From Climacteris rufus (taxonomy: Eukaryota; Chordata; Aves; Passeriformes; Climacteridae), in the NCBI GenBank assembly GCA_013398175.1, contig VZRZ01004325.1, forward strand, positions 449,799 through 513,798: a stretch of DNA of 64,000 nucleotides, read 5' to 3'. This document shows, one piece after another, positions 36,901 to 47,100 of this stretch. Positions within the stretch are counted from its first letter, which is position 1. Each line of letters starts with the position of its first letter. The translations under genes and the position numbers were made by a program. The notes under the pieces are model-generated. The model did no database searches, had not been told where the DNA came from, and was given only the letters and a program-made list of their open reading frames with translations.

Positions 36901-39900
36901 AACTGAAATTACTGTGGAAATTATGCTGCTCTGTTATTTCAGTCATAGATGAATAGCATTCACTTTCTGGGCTAAATATAATTTACAAGGAACAGAACCC
37001 CCCTGCCATTAATTAACGTGTGTATATTGTTCCTGATTCTATGTGAAGTGATCTTTATAGCACTACTAGAAACAGAAAGATTCATCCAACTTTGCAATAA
37101 TGCTTTCTTGGTGCTACTTTCTGGATTTAAAACCCATCAAAATATAATGGTATCTCCATTAGAGAAATATGGGGCTTTACTTACTAACTAAACTGGGAAA
37201 AAACTAGTAGAAACAAGGTGAATTTTCTCCTTTTGCAGTGTGTGCTTCCCAGCTGTTTTGCGTATTTGAGAAGCATTCAGATTTGGGAAAAGACTAATTA
37301 ATTTTCTCATCCTCCTATATTTCTAAACAATGCCTTCAAATATCAGTTAATGTGGTCTAATATACCGAGAATATCCTTGTCATGAAAAATATTACTCCAG
37401 ATTCTCTTCTTTTGTTCTCACATAACTCTTTGCTGAGTTATATGTTATGAGAACAAGAGGAGAATCTTATGCTGTAAAGTGTAAGGAACCTCTTCCTGGT
37501 GATGTTGCTATCCACCTAAAATGAAATTAAACTTTCTGGGTTGGATGGTTGGTGTAAAATAGTTGAACTGGAACACAGAACTGTTCACCTCTGTGTTGTT
37601 AATGCTGCTGCAAATTAGAGAGAAGATGGAGAAATGGACTGGGGTATCAACACTTACCAATATACTCATCTTGATCCACAAAACCATCCCCATTTTTGTC
37701 TATGTCTTCTAAGGTTTCCTGGAAAACAGGTTTGCATTGAAGTAATCAAGAAAAAACTGAGAACTCTGACTCTTTGCTCATTTAATGTTCTGAGGCCTTG
37801 ACCTGTCCCTGTACAGAAGCAATTGTACTCTCACAAAGTCCAGTGTGGCTGTTGTTTATACAATGAATATACAAATATCCTTTCATGCTGAAAAAATTCC
37901 CTGTCTGAATGAACTGAACCCCATGTTTAAGTTAGGCACAGGTACATGCCTGCATGAATCACTCAGCTGCTGCATGTCAGCATGCCTTTCCTTTTACTTT
38001 GGTTTAGGTCCCTGTCCCAAGATTGTTTCTTCATTCCATTCAGGAGCTGTATCAGTGCACTGAACAAGTCTTTCTTATGCTGAGAGTTATAAATCAAGTG
38101 AATATCATGAAAGGCACCCCTTTCTGTTCCCCATTTTGCTATTATGTGTGTGTCTCTTTCTAAACCCTGCCTGGAAAGGTTAGAGAAGCCTTCTAAGCTC
38201 ATCCATAAAAAATACAAGTAAAAACAATGGCATTGATTTTGCTTTGCTTACCAAGACAACAATGTTTTTCATGTGCTCAAACTCCTCTGGGTGAAGGAAA
38301 GCAGTGAATTCTTCACGAGTGGCAGCCAAGTCTCCATCCAGGTCTGCAGTTTTGAATCGTCTTTCATCTCTGGGCAGCATTTTCTTAAAACTATGCTGAT
38401 CAGTTGCATCTTGGAATTCTTCTGGATTTTCTGCAAATGAATCAAGATGATCTCAAAAGTGTTTTCCTTTAAAACTTATTAGCACGACAAAGCTGTTTCA
38501 GTCTAGAAATACAGAGGCTTATTGCCAGAATAGCTGCTGTTCTAAGTGGAACTTCTGTTCCCTGTGAAGTTTTAAATTCAGAGGTCAAGTACTTGGTTTG
38601 ATTTTCAAGGTGACAGTAGCAGAGATAAATGTCTGAGCAAGGCTTCTGTTGCAATCCAGGATAATGGATTTTGCAGTACAGTAGATTATTCCTCATGGAC
38701 TTTTTTTATCTGCCTTTACAAGCACCACTTAGGCAGTACTTGGGGTAGATTTCATTCAAGGAAGTTTTCTTCTTCTTTAGGAATCAGTATGATCTACACA
38801 ACTTTTCAGTTTCAAGAAGCAAGCAAACCAAGGAAAAGGGGTTTCAGAAGGTGGCAGACTGACTGAAATTATCTAAATGCTACGCCTCTGCTTCAGGGAA
38901 CCTAACAATTATTTTCAGTTTAAAACAATGACATTTTTTCAGCATATTCACTGGCATAAAAGGAATGGTATTTGATATAATTTTTTTAATAGTATAATTA
39001 AACTGGTTTCAAACATGAAAAATACTCATAACAATTTCCCAATTCACATGTAGGGAGACAAAAACAGATGAAAAAGACTAGGCTGGGAATTACAGATGGG
39101 AATTTTAAGAATTCATTAACACAAGCCCACAATGTAGTAGCTGCTCTCCAAATCTTAGGGATTACAGGGAGCAAAGACAAAGGGCTGCAGGGACTGCACA
39201 TAAAATATTTCCTTCCACAAATGTAACAAGCTTCATTTTAATCTAAGGTAGACTTTGGAATTATTACTGCTACTGGAAGCTTGCTCCAGAAACTGCCTCT
39301 GTGATAGGTAAATATTGTCTTCTCATTTCCAGTAAGTATAAATGGTCAATTAATACTGATTTGTTGCTCTGTCAGTATTGCCCTTTAGCTTAAGTGATAT
39401 CTTCTCCTCCTCTCCCTTCATTAACTTATAAAAGCAAAGGAAATGTGGTGGGGATGGGGGGAATTCAGGTATTTTTTTTAATAAATGTTTCTTTTGCCTG
39501 ATTTGTTAAGGATTTTCATTTGCAGTTGATCACAGTCTAAAGCGTGTTATTCTGCAAGAATGATTTTAATCAATAACTTTGCTATAGATACAGACTAAAT
39601 TTTTAACATCTAGATTTAAGATTTTACAGACTAAATTCACAAATACAGTTAATTACACAATACATTATTTTTAAATTAAAGTACCCTTTTAAATGTTAAA
39701 GAATAATATATTCCTAACTGGAGGAGACTTTAATTCAGCTGTGTTAGTACAATTAATGATACTTCTACAAACCCTTCTCTGTGCTGGTGACCCATGTGCA
39801 AAGGGCTGCAATAAATAACTAAAAAGTGCTTTTGACCTCTGAGCATCTATAAAATTTAATGTGAATTTCAAGAGTCCTAAATGTGACACCAAACTCCTGT

Positions 39901-42900
39901 TGACTGTAAGGTAAGAAATCATATTTTACAGTCTCAAAAATCCTTGATGAAGCAATCTGAAAAGGTTCTCTTACCTAGATAATAACCATATGTGGCTTGT
40001 TTGTATTCTTCCCAGGCAATTTTATCATCCTTGTTTAGATCATAGTCTTTCCAAACTTTAGCCACGTTTTCATAGATGTAGCGTTTCTGTACCCGTTTAA
40101 TCCAGGTTTTTAATTCCTCTGTTGTGATGTAGCCATCTTTGTTGTCATCTATTCTATCCACAATCTTCCTGTAAAAAGAGATCAGCATCCTTAAGAGCTG
40201 GCAGAAAACCAAACTGCCTGTCAGGCCAATTTTAGCAATCTTTTCTGGCCCTGATTTTCCACCAAAACAGAATGCCCCAAACTCATAAAGCTGTCCTGCT
40301 GGTTAAGGCTTTCCTGCACCTTAAAAATCATCTTAAGGGATATGTCTCTATTCATTATTCAATATTGCTATGACTAATTCAAAGGGAACTTGCACAATCA
40401 AGATTAGGGAACAAGGTACCTCAGACAATACCTGGCTTTCTTAGGTTGTGTCCCCTATCTTCAGGGAACCTGTTCTTCACTGCCTGTAGGGAGTGGCTAT
40501 GCTGGCTCAGAGGAGGAGACACCAATTTCACTTCAGGAGAAAGCCTGTACTCAAACTTCCTGAGGTAACCAGGGCAAAAATCCAGGACTTGATGGACACC
40601 TGCAGTTTCTCCTTTGGCTTTCCATCAGGCTGACACCAGGGTGGAGTGAGTCTAATGAATGTTTAATGCTGGGGATGTTCATGCCTGTCCCTCAACTTGT
40701 TTCTTTTCTTTCATTCCCAAGGAAAAGCAGCATTGCTGGTGTTGCCAGGAATGCCTGTTACTCGCTGAAGCAACAGCCCAACTGCAGCAGGCCTCCAGTC
40801 ACTGCTGGCAGCTGGGATATAACCACTGTCCTGTGCAAAGCTGCCAGTCTCAAGCACTGCTGAAATCAGAAGGAGTGAAAGGTACTGGTGGACTCCCAGG
40901 GAAACTTCTGTCTTTGAACACACTGTGCACATAGCTGCAGTTTAAAAAAAAGGGGACAATGCTGTCTCTACCATTTTCATTCTCTGCAATTGATAAACTC
41001 CCCCATTCAGGGGTTGAGCTTGTAAAATTGGCCTCTGTCCCTCCTCTTGGAATTGGGGCACCGTGGTTTCTTGGCACACCCAGACTGGCTGTGGGCACAT
41101 CAGCAGCCTTCACTCTGCTCAGGAGGAGCAGGGGCAGCCTGTCTGCAGTTGCCCTGCACCTCGTTTGGTGGCCAGCTCACACCATGCCTATGGAACACTG
41201 ACATGCCATTGGCAGGAAGGGGTAAGAGCAGGAGCTGTCTAAATCCTGACTTGACATTCAACAGGTGAGTTCCCTAAAGCTCCAGGCAGCCAAAGGACTC
41301 AGGGAAAAATCTGCACTTTTAAACACTCTTTCCAATTCACTGTTTGGTTCTCCACAAGAAACCAACCCTGGCCAACTGGACCTGCTTGACCAGTGAAGCA
41401 ATGTCTCTTCCCAAGCCTCAGTTAAAAAAGTGGTTACTGAAATAACAGCAGCAGCTTCTGCTGAACTTCCAATAATCTTGTGTGAGTCTGACAGTATCAG
41501 GTGGAATTTATAAACTTGCTATTACTCAGCTATGGGGCAAAAAAGGGGCTGCTGAATTTCCCTTCTGAATTAGTAAAGTATGAATTGACCCACTAGAAAA
41601 CCTTTTCTGTTTTGTATCAGTCTCATGGGGAATTGATTGGGAGTGGTCCCTTTCCCTTTCCGTTGCATGATGGACTGTATTTGTCAACAGATTTTCCCCA
41701 CAATGAATTTGATTTCATTTGTTTATCTGGTATTTTTTCTACTGTTTATGTATTAAATGATTATGCTGGTAGCTCTTGGCAATTTTTAACAGGAATATTT
41801 TCCAGAAAGTATTTCATGCCTCTTCCTTCTCACATGTTTTTATAGGTCCATTGCATCCACGTGCACTATTTCACTCTGCTTCTCAGCTGAAGATGGGGAC
41901 AATGCCTTGCCTACAGGTTCCCAAAGGCACAGGTGAAGAGCTATTGTATGGACTGTTGGCCTCACTTATTTTTATTATTGGGATGACCAATGTGCTGCCA
42001 CCCTTCCTAAGCAAGGTAAAATTACTTAAAAGTACAGCAGCATGCACTTTGGTTAGAGCAACAGTGTTTTCTCCCACAAATCATTTGAAAACAGCTTCTA
42101 ACTAAAACTTTCTTCTTCCCAGAGGCCAATCAATGCTGAGGAGTGACTCTATTTGTAACCCACTAGAGAAGTTTCCCATAAGAAAACTGGGGGGAAGGGG
42201 TTCACTATATCTGATTATTAGGCCCCAAAATGTTATTTAAATCCTCTCCTTACCTCCCAGTATGCTATCCAAAATTACATGGTTGGGAAATGCTGAAAGT
42301 TAGGGAACTTTCCCACAGGCCCCCAGGAACCACATCCCTGATGTTCTGATGCACAGTGCTCACCCCACAATGTGCTTTTGGTCCTCAGAGGGCCACTTCA
42401 GTCACCCCCATTAAAAGGCTATTGACTGTGGCTGTTCCTTAATGTGCCTGGTGGCACCTCTGCAAGGGGCACTCAGTGCGATCACTGGAAGTTAAACTTC
42501 TTCCCTTGCTGAGTTAGCATTTGTAAAAACTGTTTAAAAACAAATCTATGGTTAAATCATATCCCTGACTTGAATGATCTGTACTGGTAAGTGCACACCA
42601 ATATTAAGAGGGCATGTCCATTTTAGTGATAGGGCTCATGAGAATCTAGGTCATAGATCATGTATGCTGAGCACATGGTTCCTTTTGCTCCTTCTTGAAA
42701 CCAAGTAGATGAAATTGGTCATTTCTGGTAACGACTTTATCTGTTTACTCACTGAGACATATAAATAGCAGTGACAGCTCTCAGAAGGATCAAGAGGTCA
42801 GTCAGTGAGATTACAATGCTACTGCTGATGATGGGACCAGACAGAAAATTAGCAAGAACCACTCTCTGTGGAAGGGAAGGCAAGGGGAATCACAGTGAGA

Positions 42901-43766
42901 ATGTGCAGATATTTTAAACAATCTTCTTTGTAGTAACTACATTAAAGGATCTTTCTTTAACTCCTGTTAAATTCCGATCTGCTTTGTGATATGGCTTCCT
43001 GTAGGTGTAAAGGAGGGAGAAGCAGGAAAGTAAGGCATGGTCTCTGTTCTTGGCATAAAGATCAGCATGGAAGGAAGAGCAACCCTGAAACACCGTGAGC
43101 AAAGATGTCACAAGTGGAAAAGCTGTGGGAAGATGCTTCGAGTGGACTTGTAAACGTAGCTGTAAAGAAGGAATGGCTTAAACTCGATTCACACTGATAC
43201 GGTGTGGGCAAGTGTCCCTGAGGTGAGGAGCTGCCGCAGCAAAGCCCTCGGGCACGGGTCCAACACCAGGCACAGCACCACGTACAGAAAGCAGCTCCCT
43301 TCGCGAGGCTTATTGCTGTGGGGCCAGAAAAGTCAGGAGAGAAAAAAACATAAACTGTTGCCTGCTGGCTTGCAAAACCAGCTGGATGTGAGAGAACTCG
43401 AACCGCAGAGATTCGATCCCCCACGCCAGGCTGGGGTACAGGGCACTACACTGAGGGGCAGGGTCCCACAGCAGGGTCCAGGGTCCCGCTGCACGAGCCC
43501 CTCGGGGTGGGAAGGGTCCAGGGAGCGGGCAGGCAGCGTCCCGCATCCCCCTGGGGCGCTAAGGCAGCCCCCGGCCGCCTCCCTCCGCCCGCGGCCCACC
43601 CCGGGCCCTCCCCCTGCCACGTCTCCCGCCCGGGCCGGCCGCTCACCCCAGGCGCTCGCGGCTTTCCTCCGGGCTGAGCTGGTCGAAGCTCCGCGCCTCC
43701 TCCTTGCCCAGGAAGGCCTCGTGGTCGTACTGGAAGCCGGGCCGGTCCTCGTGCTGCGCGGCTCCG
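33849..43766 (-). CDS. RCN1: Reticulocalbin 1, ER Ca2+-binding CREC protein, six exons, 5' end in gap
   Basis: RCN1 is a low-affinity calcium-binding protein of the CREC family in the lumen of the secretory pathway. Coding exons are 43766-43647, 40168-39975, 38430-38252, 37718-37658, 35075-34876 and 33956-33849. All introns are GT-AG and all junctions keep frame. The 286 visible residues follow human RCN1 closely, for example [13 protein letters not shown] and [15 protein letters not shown]. The six EF loops start at visible residues 47, 83, 134, 171, 212 and 248. Loops 1, 4 and 5 have the usual glycine at position 6; loops 2, 3 and 6 have Asp, Leu and Gln there. The protein ends in HDEL, an ER-retrieval signal. 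Human RCN1 has 331 residues, so about 45 N-terminal residues, including the start and signal peptide, are missing in the N run. RCN2, RCN3 and calumenin fit less well. Confidence 0.97.
33957..34875 (-). other. RCN1: RCN1 intron 5
   Basis: A 919-base GT-AG intron. I see no repeat or RNA gene in it. Confidence 0.9.
34876..35075 (-). CDS. RCN1: RCN1 exon 5
   Basis: 200 bases encoding [15 protein letters not shown] through [10 protein letters not shown], with EF hand 5 and the first four residues of the EF hand 6 loop. The acceptor is CTCCAG|CTGATATG and the donor is GACAAG|GTATGT. Translation past the donor soon meets a stop (VCNCF), which confirms the exon end. Confidence 0.97.
35076..37657 (-). 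other. RCN1: RCN1 intron 4
   Basis: A 2,582-base intron. It holds the inverted repeat at 37399-37467. An AT-rich stretch at about 36660-37040 contains TAATTA-type sites and could be regulatory. No coding content is seen. Confidence 0.85.
37399..37467 (-). repeat. Imperfect inverted repeat (69-base hairpin) in RCN1 intron 4
   Basis: The arms 37399-37428 and 37435-37467 are near reverse complements around a 6-base loop. The outer 8 bases pair perfectly (AGATTCTC with GAGAATCT). Further paired blocks (TCTT, GTTCTCA, CATA, ACTC) are separated by small bulges, giving about 27 base pairs. In the intron RNA this would fold into a pre-miRNA-sized hairpin. It is not a miRNA I recognise and could equally be a small MITE or a duplicated-inverted scar. 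Confidence 0.75.
37658..37718 (-). CDS. RCN1: RCN1 exon 4
   Basis: A short 61-base exon encoding [20 protein letters not shown], which is the canonical EF hand 4, plus one base of an alanine codon. The acceptor is TTTTCCAG|GAAACC and the donor is TATATTG|GTAAGTG. Confidence 0.97.
37719..38251 (-). other. RCN1: RCN1 intron 3
   Basis: A 533-base GT-AG intron with nothing else recognised. Confidence 0.9.
38252..38430 (-). CDS. RCN1: RCN1 exon 3
   Basis: 179 bases encoding [17 protein letters not shown] through EHMKNIVVL, with the atypical EF hand 3 ([12 protein letters not shown], Leu at the usual Gly position). The acceptor is CATTTGCAG|AAAATCC and the donor is GTCTTG|GTAAGC. The codon shared with exon 2 is Glu, where human RCN1 has Gly. 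Confidence 0.97.
38431..39974 (-). other. RCN1: RCN1 intron 2
   Basis: A 1,544-base GT-AG intron, AT-rich, with no repeat or RNA gene recognised. Confidence 0.9.
39975..40168 (-). CDS. RCN1: RCN1 exon 2
   Basis: 194 bases encoding [13 protein letters not shown] through ATYGYYL, with EF hands 1 and 2. The acceptor is TTTTTACAG|GAAG and the donor is CTAG|GTAAGAG. The first base completes the glycine codon from exon 1, and the last base starts a glutamate codon completed in exon 3. Confidence 0.97.
40169..43646 (-). other. RCN1: RCN1 intron 1
   Basis: A 3,478-base GT-AG intron. Its first few hundred bases (about 43450-43646) belong to the CpG island around exon 1. The remainder is ordinary unique sequence. 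Confidence 0.9.
43647..43766 (-). CDS. RCN1: RCN1 exon 1 (partial, 3' part)
   Basis: Encodes 39 visible residues, starting [18 protein letters not shown] and ending PEESRERL, plus two bases of a glycine codon. The donor is CTGGG|GTGAGC. The upstream part, with the signal peptide and ATG, is in the gap at 43767-44154, which is long enough to hold it. Confidence 0.95.
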
Positions 43767-44154
43767 NNNNNNNNNNNNNNNNNNNNNNNNNNNNNNNNNN
43801 NNNNNNNNNNNNNNNNNNNNNNNNNNNNNNNNNNNNNNNNNNNNNNNNNNNNNNNNNNNNNNNNNNNNNNNNNNNNNNNNNNNNNNNNNNNNNNNNNNNN
43901 NNNNNNNNNNNNNNNNNNNNNNNNNNNNNNNNNNNNNNNNNNNNNNNNNNNNNNNNNNNNNNNNNNNNNNNNNNNNNNNNNNNNNNNNNNNNNNNNNNNN
44001 NNNNNNNNNNNNNNNNNNNNNNNNNNNNNNNNNNNNNNNNNNNNNNNNNNNNNNNNNNNNNNNNNNNNNNNNNNNNNNNNNNNNNNNNNNNNNNNNNNNN
44101 NNNNNNNNNNNNNNNNNNNNNNNNNNNNNNNNNNNNNNNNNNNNNNNNNNNNNN
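43767..44154. other. Assembly gap (388 N) over RCN1 exon 1
   Basis: A run of N that removes the RCN1 start codon, signal peptide, 5' UTR and core promoter. Long open frames reported across it on both strands are artefacts. Confidence 0.99.
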
Positions 44155-44160
44155 TCGTGG

Positions 44161-47100
44161 CAAGTAACAATACGGCTATAATAAACCACAAACAAACTCC
44201 CTCCCTTCTGTCGTAAGTGTTGATACCCCAAAAATGTGTGGGAAAAAGGTTGCCAGCACCCTTACAAAGGATATTCATGGTTATGGGGTCACTATCACCG
44301 TCACTGTCACCACCACTGTAAGGGAAGCGAACTTGGGATCCCGAAAACGCAGGAGAGAGAAAGCCCAAACCACACAGCAAAGCAAAAGATTTTGTTTCGT
44401 TTAAATTACAATTTATTTTGTTCACAGTTGTAAAAGTCTCTAGGCGGAGGTTATTAAAATTTGCACCCATAATGATTTGTATTCCTATCTTATATTCTTA
44501 GTTCACGGCTCGAGAAGGAGTAGCGAGGGGACTGTCATTGTGTGCAGTACACGGCAGGGCAGTGACCCTGTTGCTTAGAGCTCCTGTGGTGAACTGTGCA
44601 TCACTGCTGGGGCTGGTCTGTCCATTGTTACTTCGGACCTGAGGGTATTACTGGTTCCAAATTGCAACAACTGTTTTGTCAGCCCAGCCCACAGGGTATA
44701 TAAACCACATTTCTCATGTGGTTTTTGGGTGTACTGCTGATGCCCACATGCAAGGTGCTGAACCAGACCACAACTTCCCCTTGTGCTGTTGTTACACTGG
44801 TAGGTATCTTTCTGACCTAAACCTCATGTACAGCTGAACTATGCTTGGTGTGGGACTTGGTTGTAATGACCACAAAAAATATGGTGTTGGAGATTTGCAC
44901 GTGTGCCGTTTTCTGTCTTCTGTCACTCATGCCCGGTGTGAATGACAGCCATGCAGGACTAGTGCTGGTTTGCCTAAGAAACCCTGGCAACAGCAGCAGA
45001 TTTAAAACATTTAAACAGTCAAATATGTTGGTTTGTTACCTAATTAGACAGAGAGGAACACTAATGCACCCTTCAGCTCAGTCACAGGAGCTGCCCTGGA
45101 GGCCTGGACAGTCTGTCCTCTGGGGGTGTTTGTGTGGCCACAGCTGAGCAACTGCTTCAGTGCCGCTTGGTGAGAGCTGGGATGTGCATGTGGCAGCTTG
45201 CAAATGGTTCAGCTGCTCACACCAGCTGTGCTTCAGTTTCCAAAGCCAGTGACATGTAATCCTTCTCTTGTGTTTGGGTTTGTTTGCTTGCTTGTTATTA
45301 AGCATATACCTGCAAACCAAAGTTTTTGTTAATGTATTGAGGAATTTCTTATTTATGCAAAAATTCAGACATGGCTCTTTTTTGTGGCTCAGTCTTCTAA
45401 TATTCCTCTTATTACTACATCTATAATATTGTTTCTAATGTTATCCCAGAGGTGAGGCTGTGCTGAGGTGCTGAATTTTTAGCTTCTTGATCCCCAGGTG
45501 CTGGATTTTGCTGCTAGTTAGAGACAAGTCATTTGCATGGGTAACAGGTAGGCTTTAGTGCCCGTTCACCCCATCAGTGTTGTAATCAAACATCAGCTTG
45601 ATGCTTGATCTTAGCAGCAGAGGGATATGAAGTTATTTGAGGGATGTGGGAAAGGAATCTGTATGTTTTGTTGTCAGAACAATTTGGAGCCAGTTCTGTG
45701 AGGAAAGCTACAGTAACAGCAATGCAGAATGGGCTAAGTGCAGACATGGTCATTCACTGGAAAGCCTTCAGACACTGGGAGGGTTTGCCTCAGGGATATG
45801 GGTTCTGCCCGTCAGAACATTTTAATTTTGCCCTGTGTTTGGGTTCAAGTGTGAGCGAGCCCTGAAATGCAGTGCTCCTGTGAAAGATGGCAAATCATGA
45901 ATGTTCTGATCCCTCCAGACTTGTTTTGGGACCATTTGTAATAACAATAAAGGTTTGATGGATGCAATATGACTTTTTGTGCAAAAGGAATGATAGTGCC
46001 ATTACTTGTCCTTAGAGGGCTGAAGTCTTAGATTTTAATGCTGAGAATAGGCTGCACATTCACTCAAAATGGTTGTTGATCTGGTCAGTCTCAGTGTTGC
46101 CAGATCTTTGTATCACTCAGGTTAACATTTACAGATTTTGCTGTTGGGCTTTTGTAACCTTGAACTCTCAATCCTCTGTGAAAACGTGCCTTTTACTCAG
46201 TTCACAAAATGGTAGTTTTCTCTTAAATCCTTTATCCACAATGTCTATTGCTTAAAATATTTGTATTTTCTCATTTAGACGTATTACTTTGAACATCTCT
46301 GCTGAGAGAAACTTACTGCTCCCAAATGATTAATTAGTTTTAGATTTTAAGGTGCTATTTTTGCAATTCACACTTCTTTCAATAATCATCTGAGCTTTAG
46401 ACATGTAAGGTTTCTTTTAAACATTGCAAAATACCAGGTCTGCAACATGGACAATGTTTTTTTAGCAATATATTTATGCAGGAGCAGGCATGCTGGGTAG
46501 TTTATAAGCTTTTAATGAAACGCTGGCAGATATTAGGGTTTTATGGGCTGGAAAACAGTGCAAATCAAAGAGCTTTGCTTGCTGTTTATAGCGTTTTTCC
46601 CCCTGAATCTAACAATATTTATCTCACTTTTTCCAACTTGCATTTTGCTCTTCACATATTTACTTTCCCTTTCACTGATATATTTATAGTCAGCAAACTA
46701 TTTTGTATGAAATATACTTAGAGTTATAATACTCCTGTCACTGTGGGTGTCCAATTACCTGGATAAAGCCTGAGATGACTTGTTTCGTGTCTGTCTCTGT
46801 CTTCATTCTGCCTTTACCCCAATGTAGGTACACATATCTTGCATCTTTAGCCGGTATTTCTGGACATCATTAATTGTGACTTCCCTGAGGCCATGTAAAT
46901 GATCCCTAAGGTATGCTGTGCTTTCTGACTGCCTGCTGCCTAATACCTGCTCTTGTCACACTTTCAGTAGCAAAACTTTTCTCAGAGCATATCTCTATCA
47001 GTATATTTTCCTAGACCTATCTGCTGAAATAGTCAAAATACTTGATGGCATTATAGTGTTAGTATTACTAGGAGATAAAAATAAGTGCCTGTGAGAAGCA

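Larger units (their letters stand above)
43450..44160 (-). promoter_or_regulatory. RCN1: RCN1 promoter CpG island
   Basis: GC-rich, CpG-dense sequence covers the start of intron 1 and the visible part of exon 1, then runs into the gap. The sequence just beyond the gap (44155 on) is of ordinary composition, so the island ends near there. The transcription start and 5' UTR should lie inside the gap. Island promoters of this type usually give broad expression, which fits RCN1. Confidence 0.8.

Noticed and set aside
43400..43440. tRNA-like B-box (AGATTCGATCCC) in RCN1 intron 1
   Set aside because: No A-box or cloverleaf could be formed around it, and it sits in GC-rich island sequence where such matches arise by chance.
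43202..44470. Long open frames of 170-321 codons on both strands across the second gap
   Set aside because: They consist largely of undetermined residues through the N run. Only the minus-strand part at 43647-43766 matches a protein, RCN1 exon 1, and the frame beyond the donor is intron.
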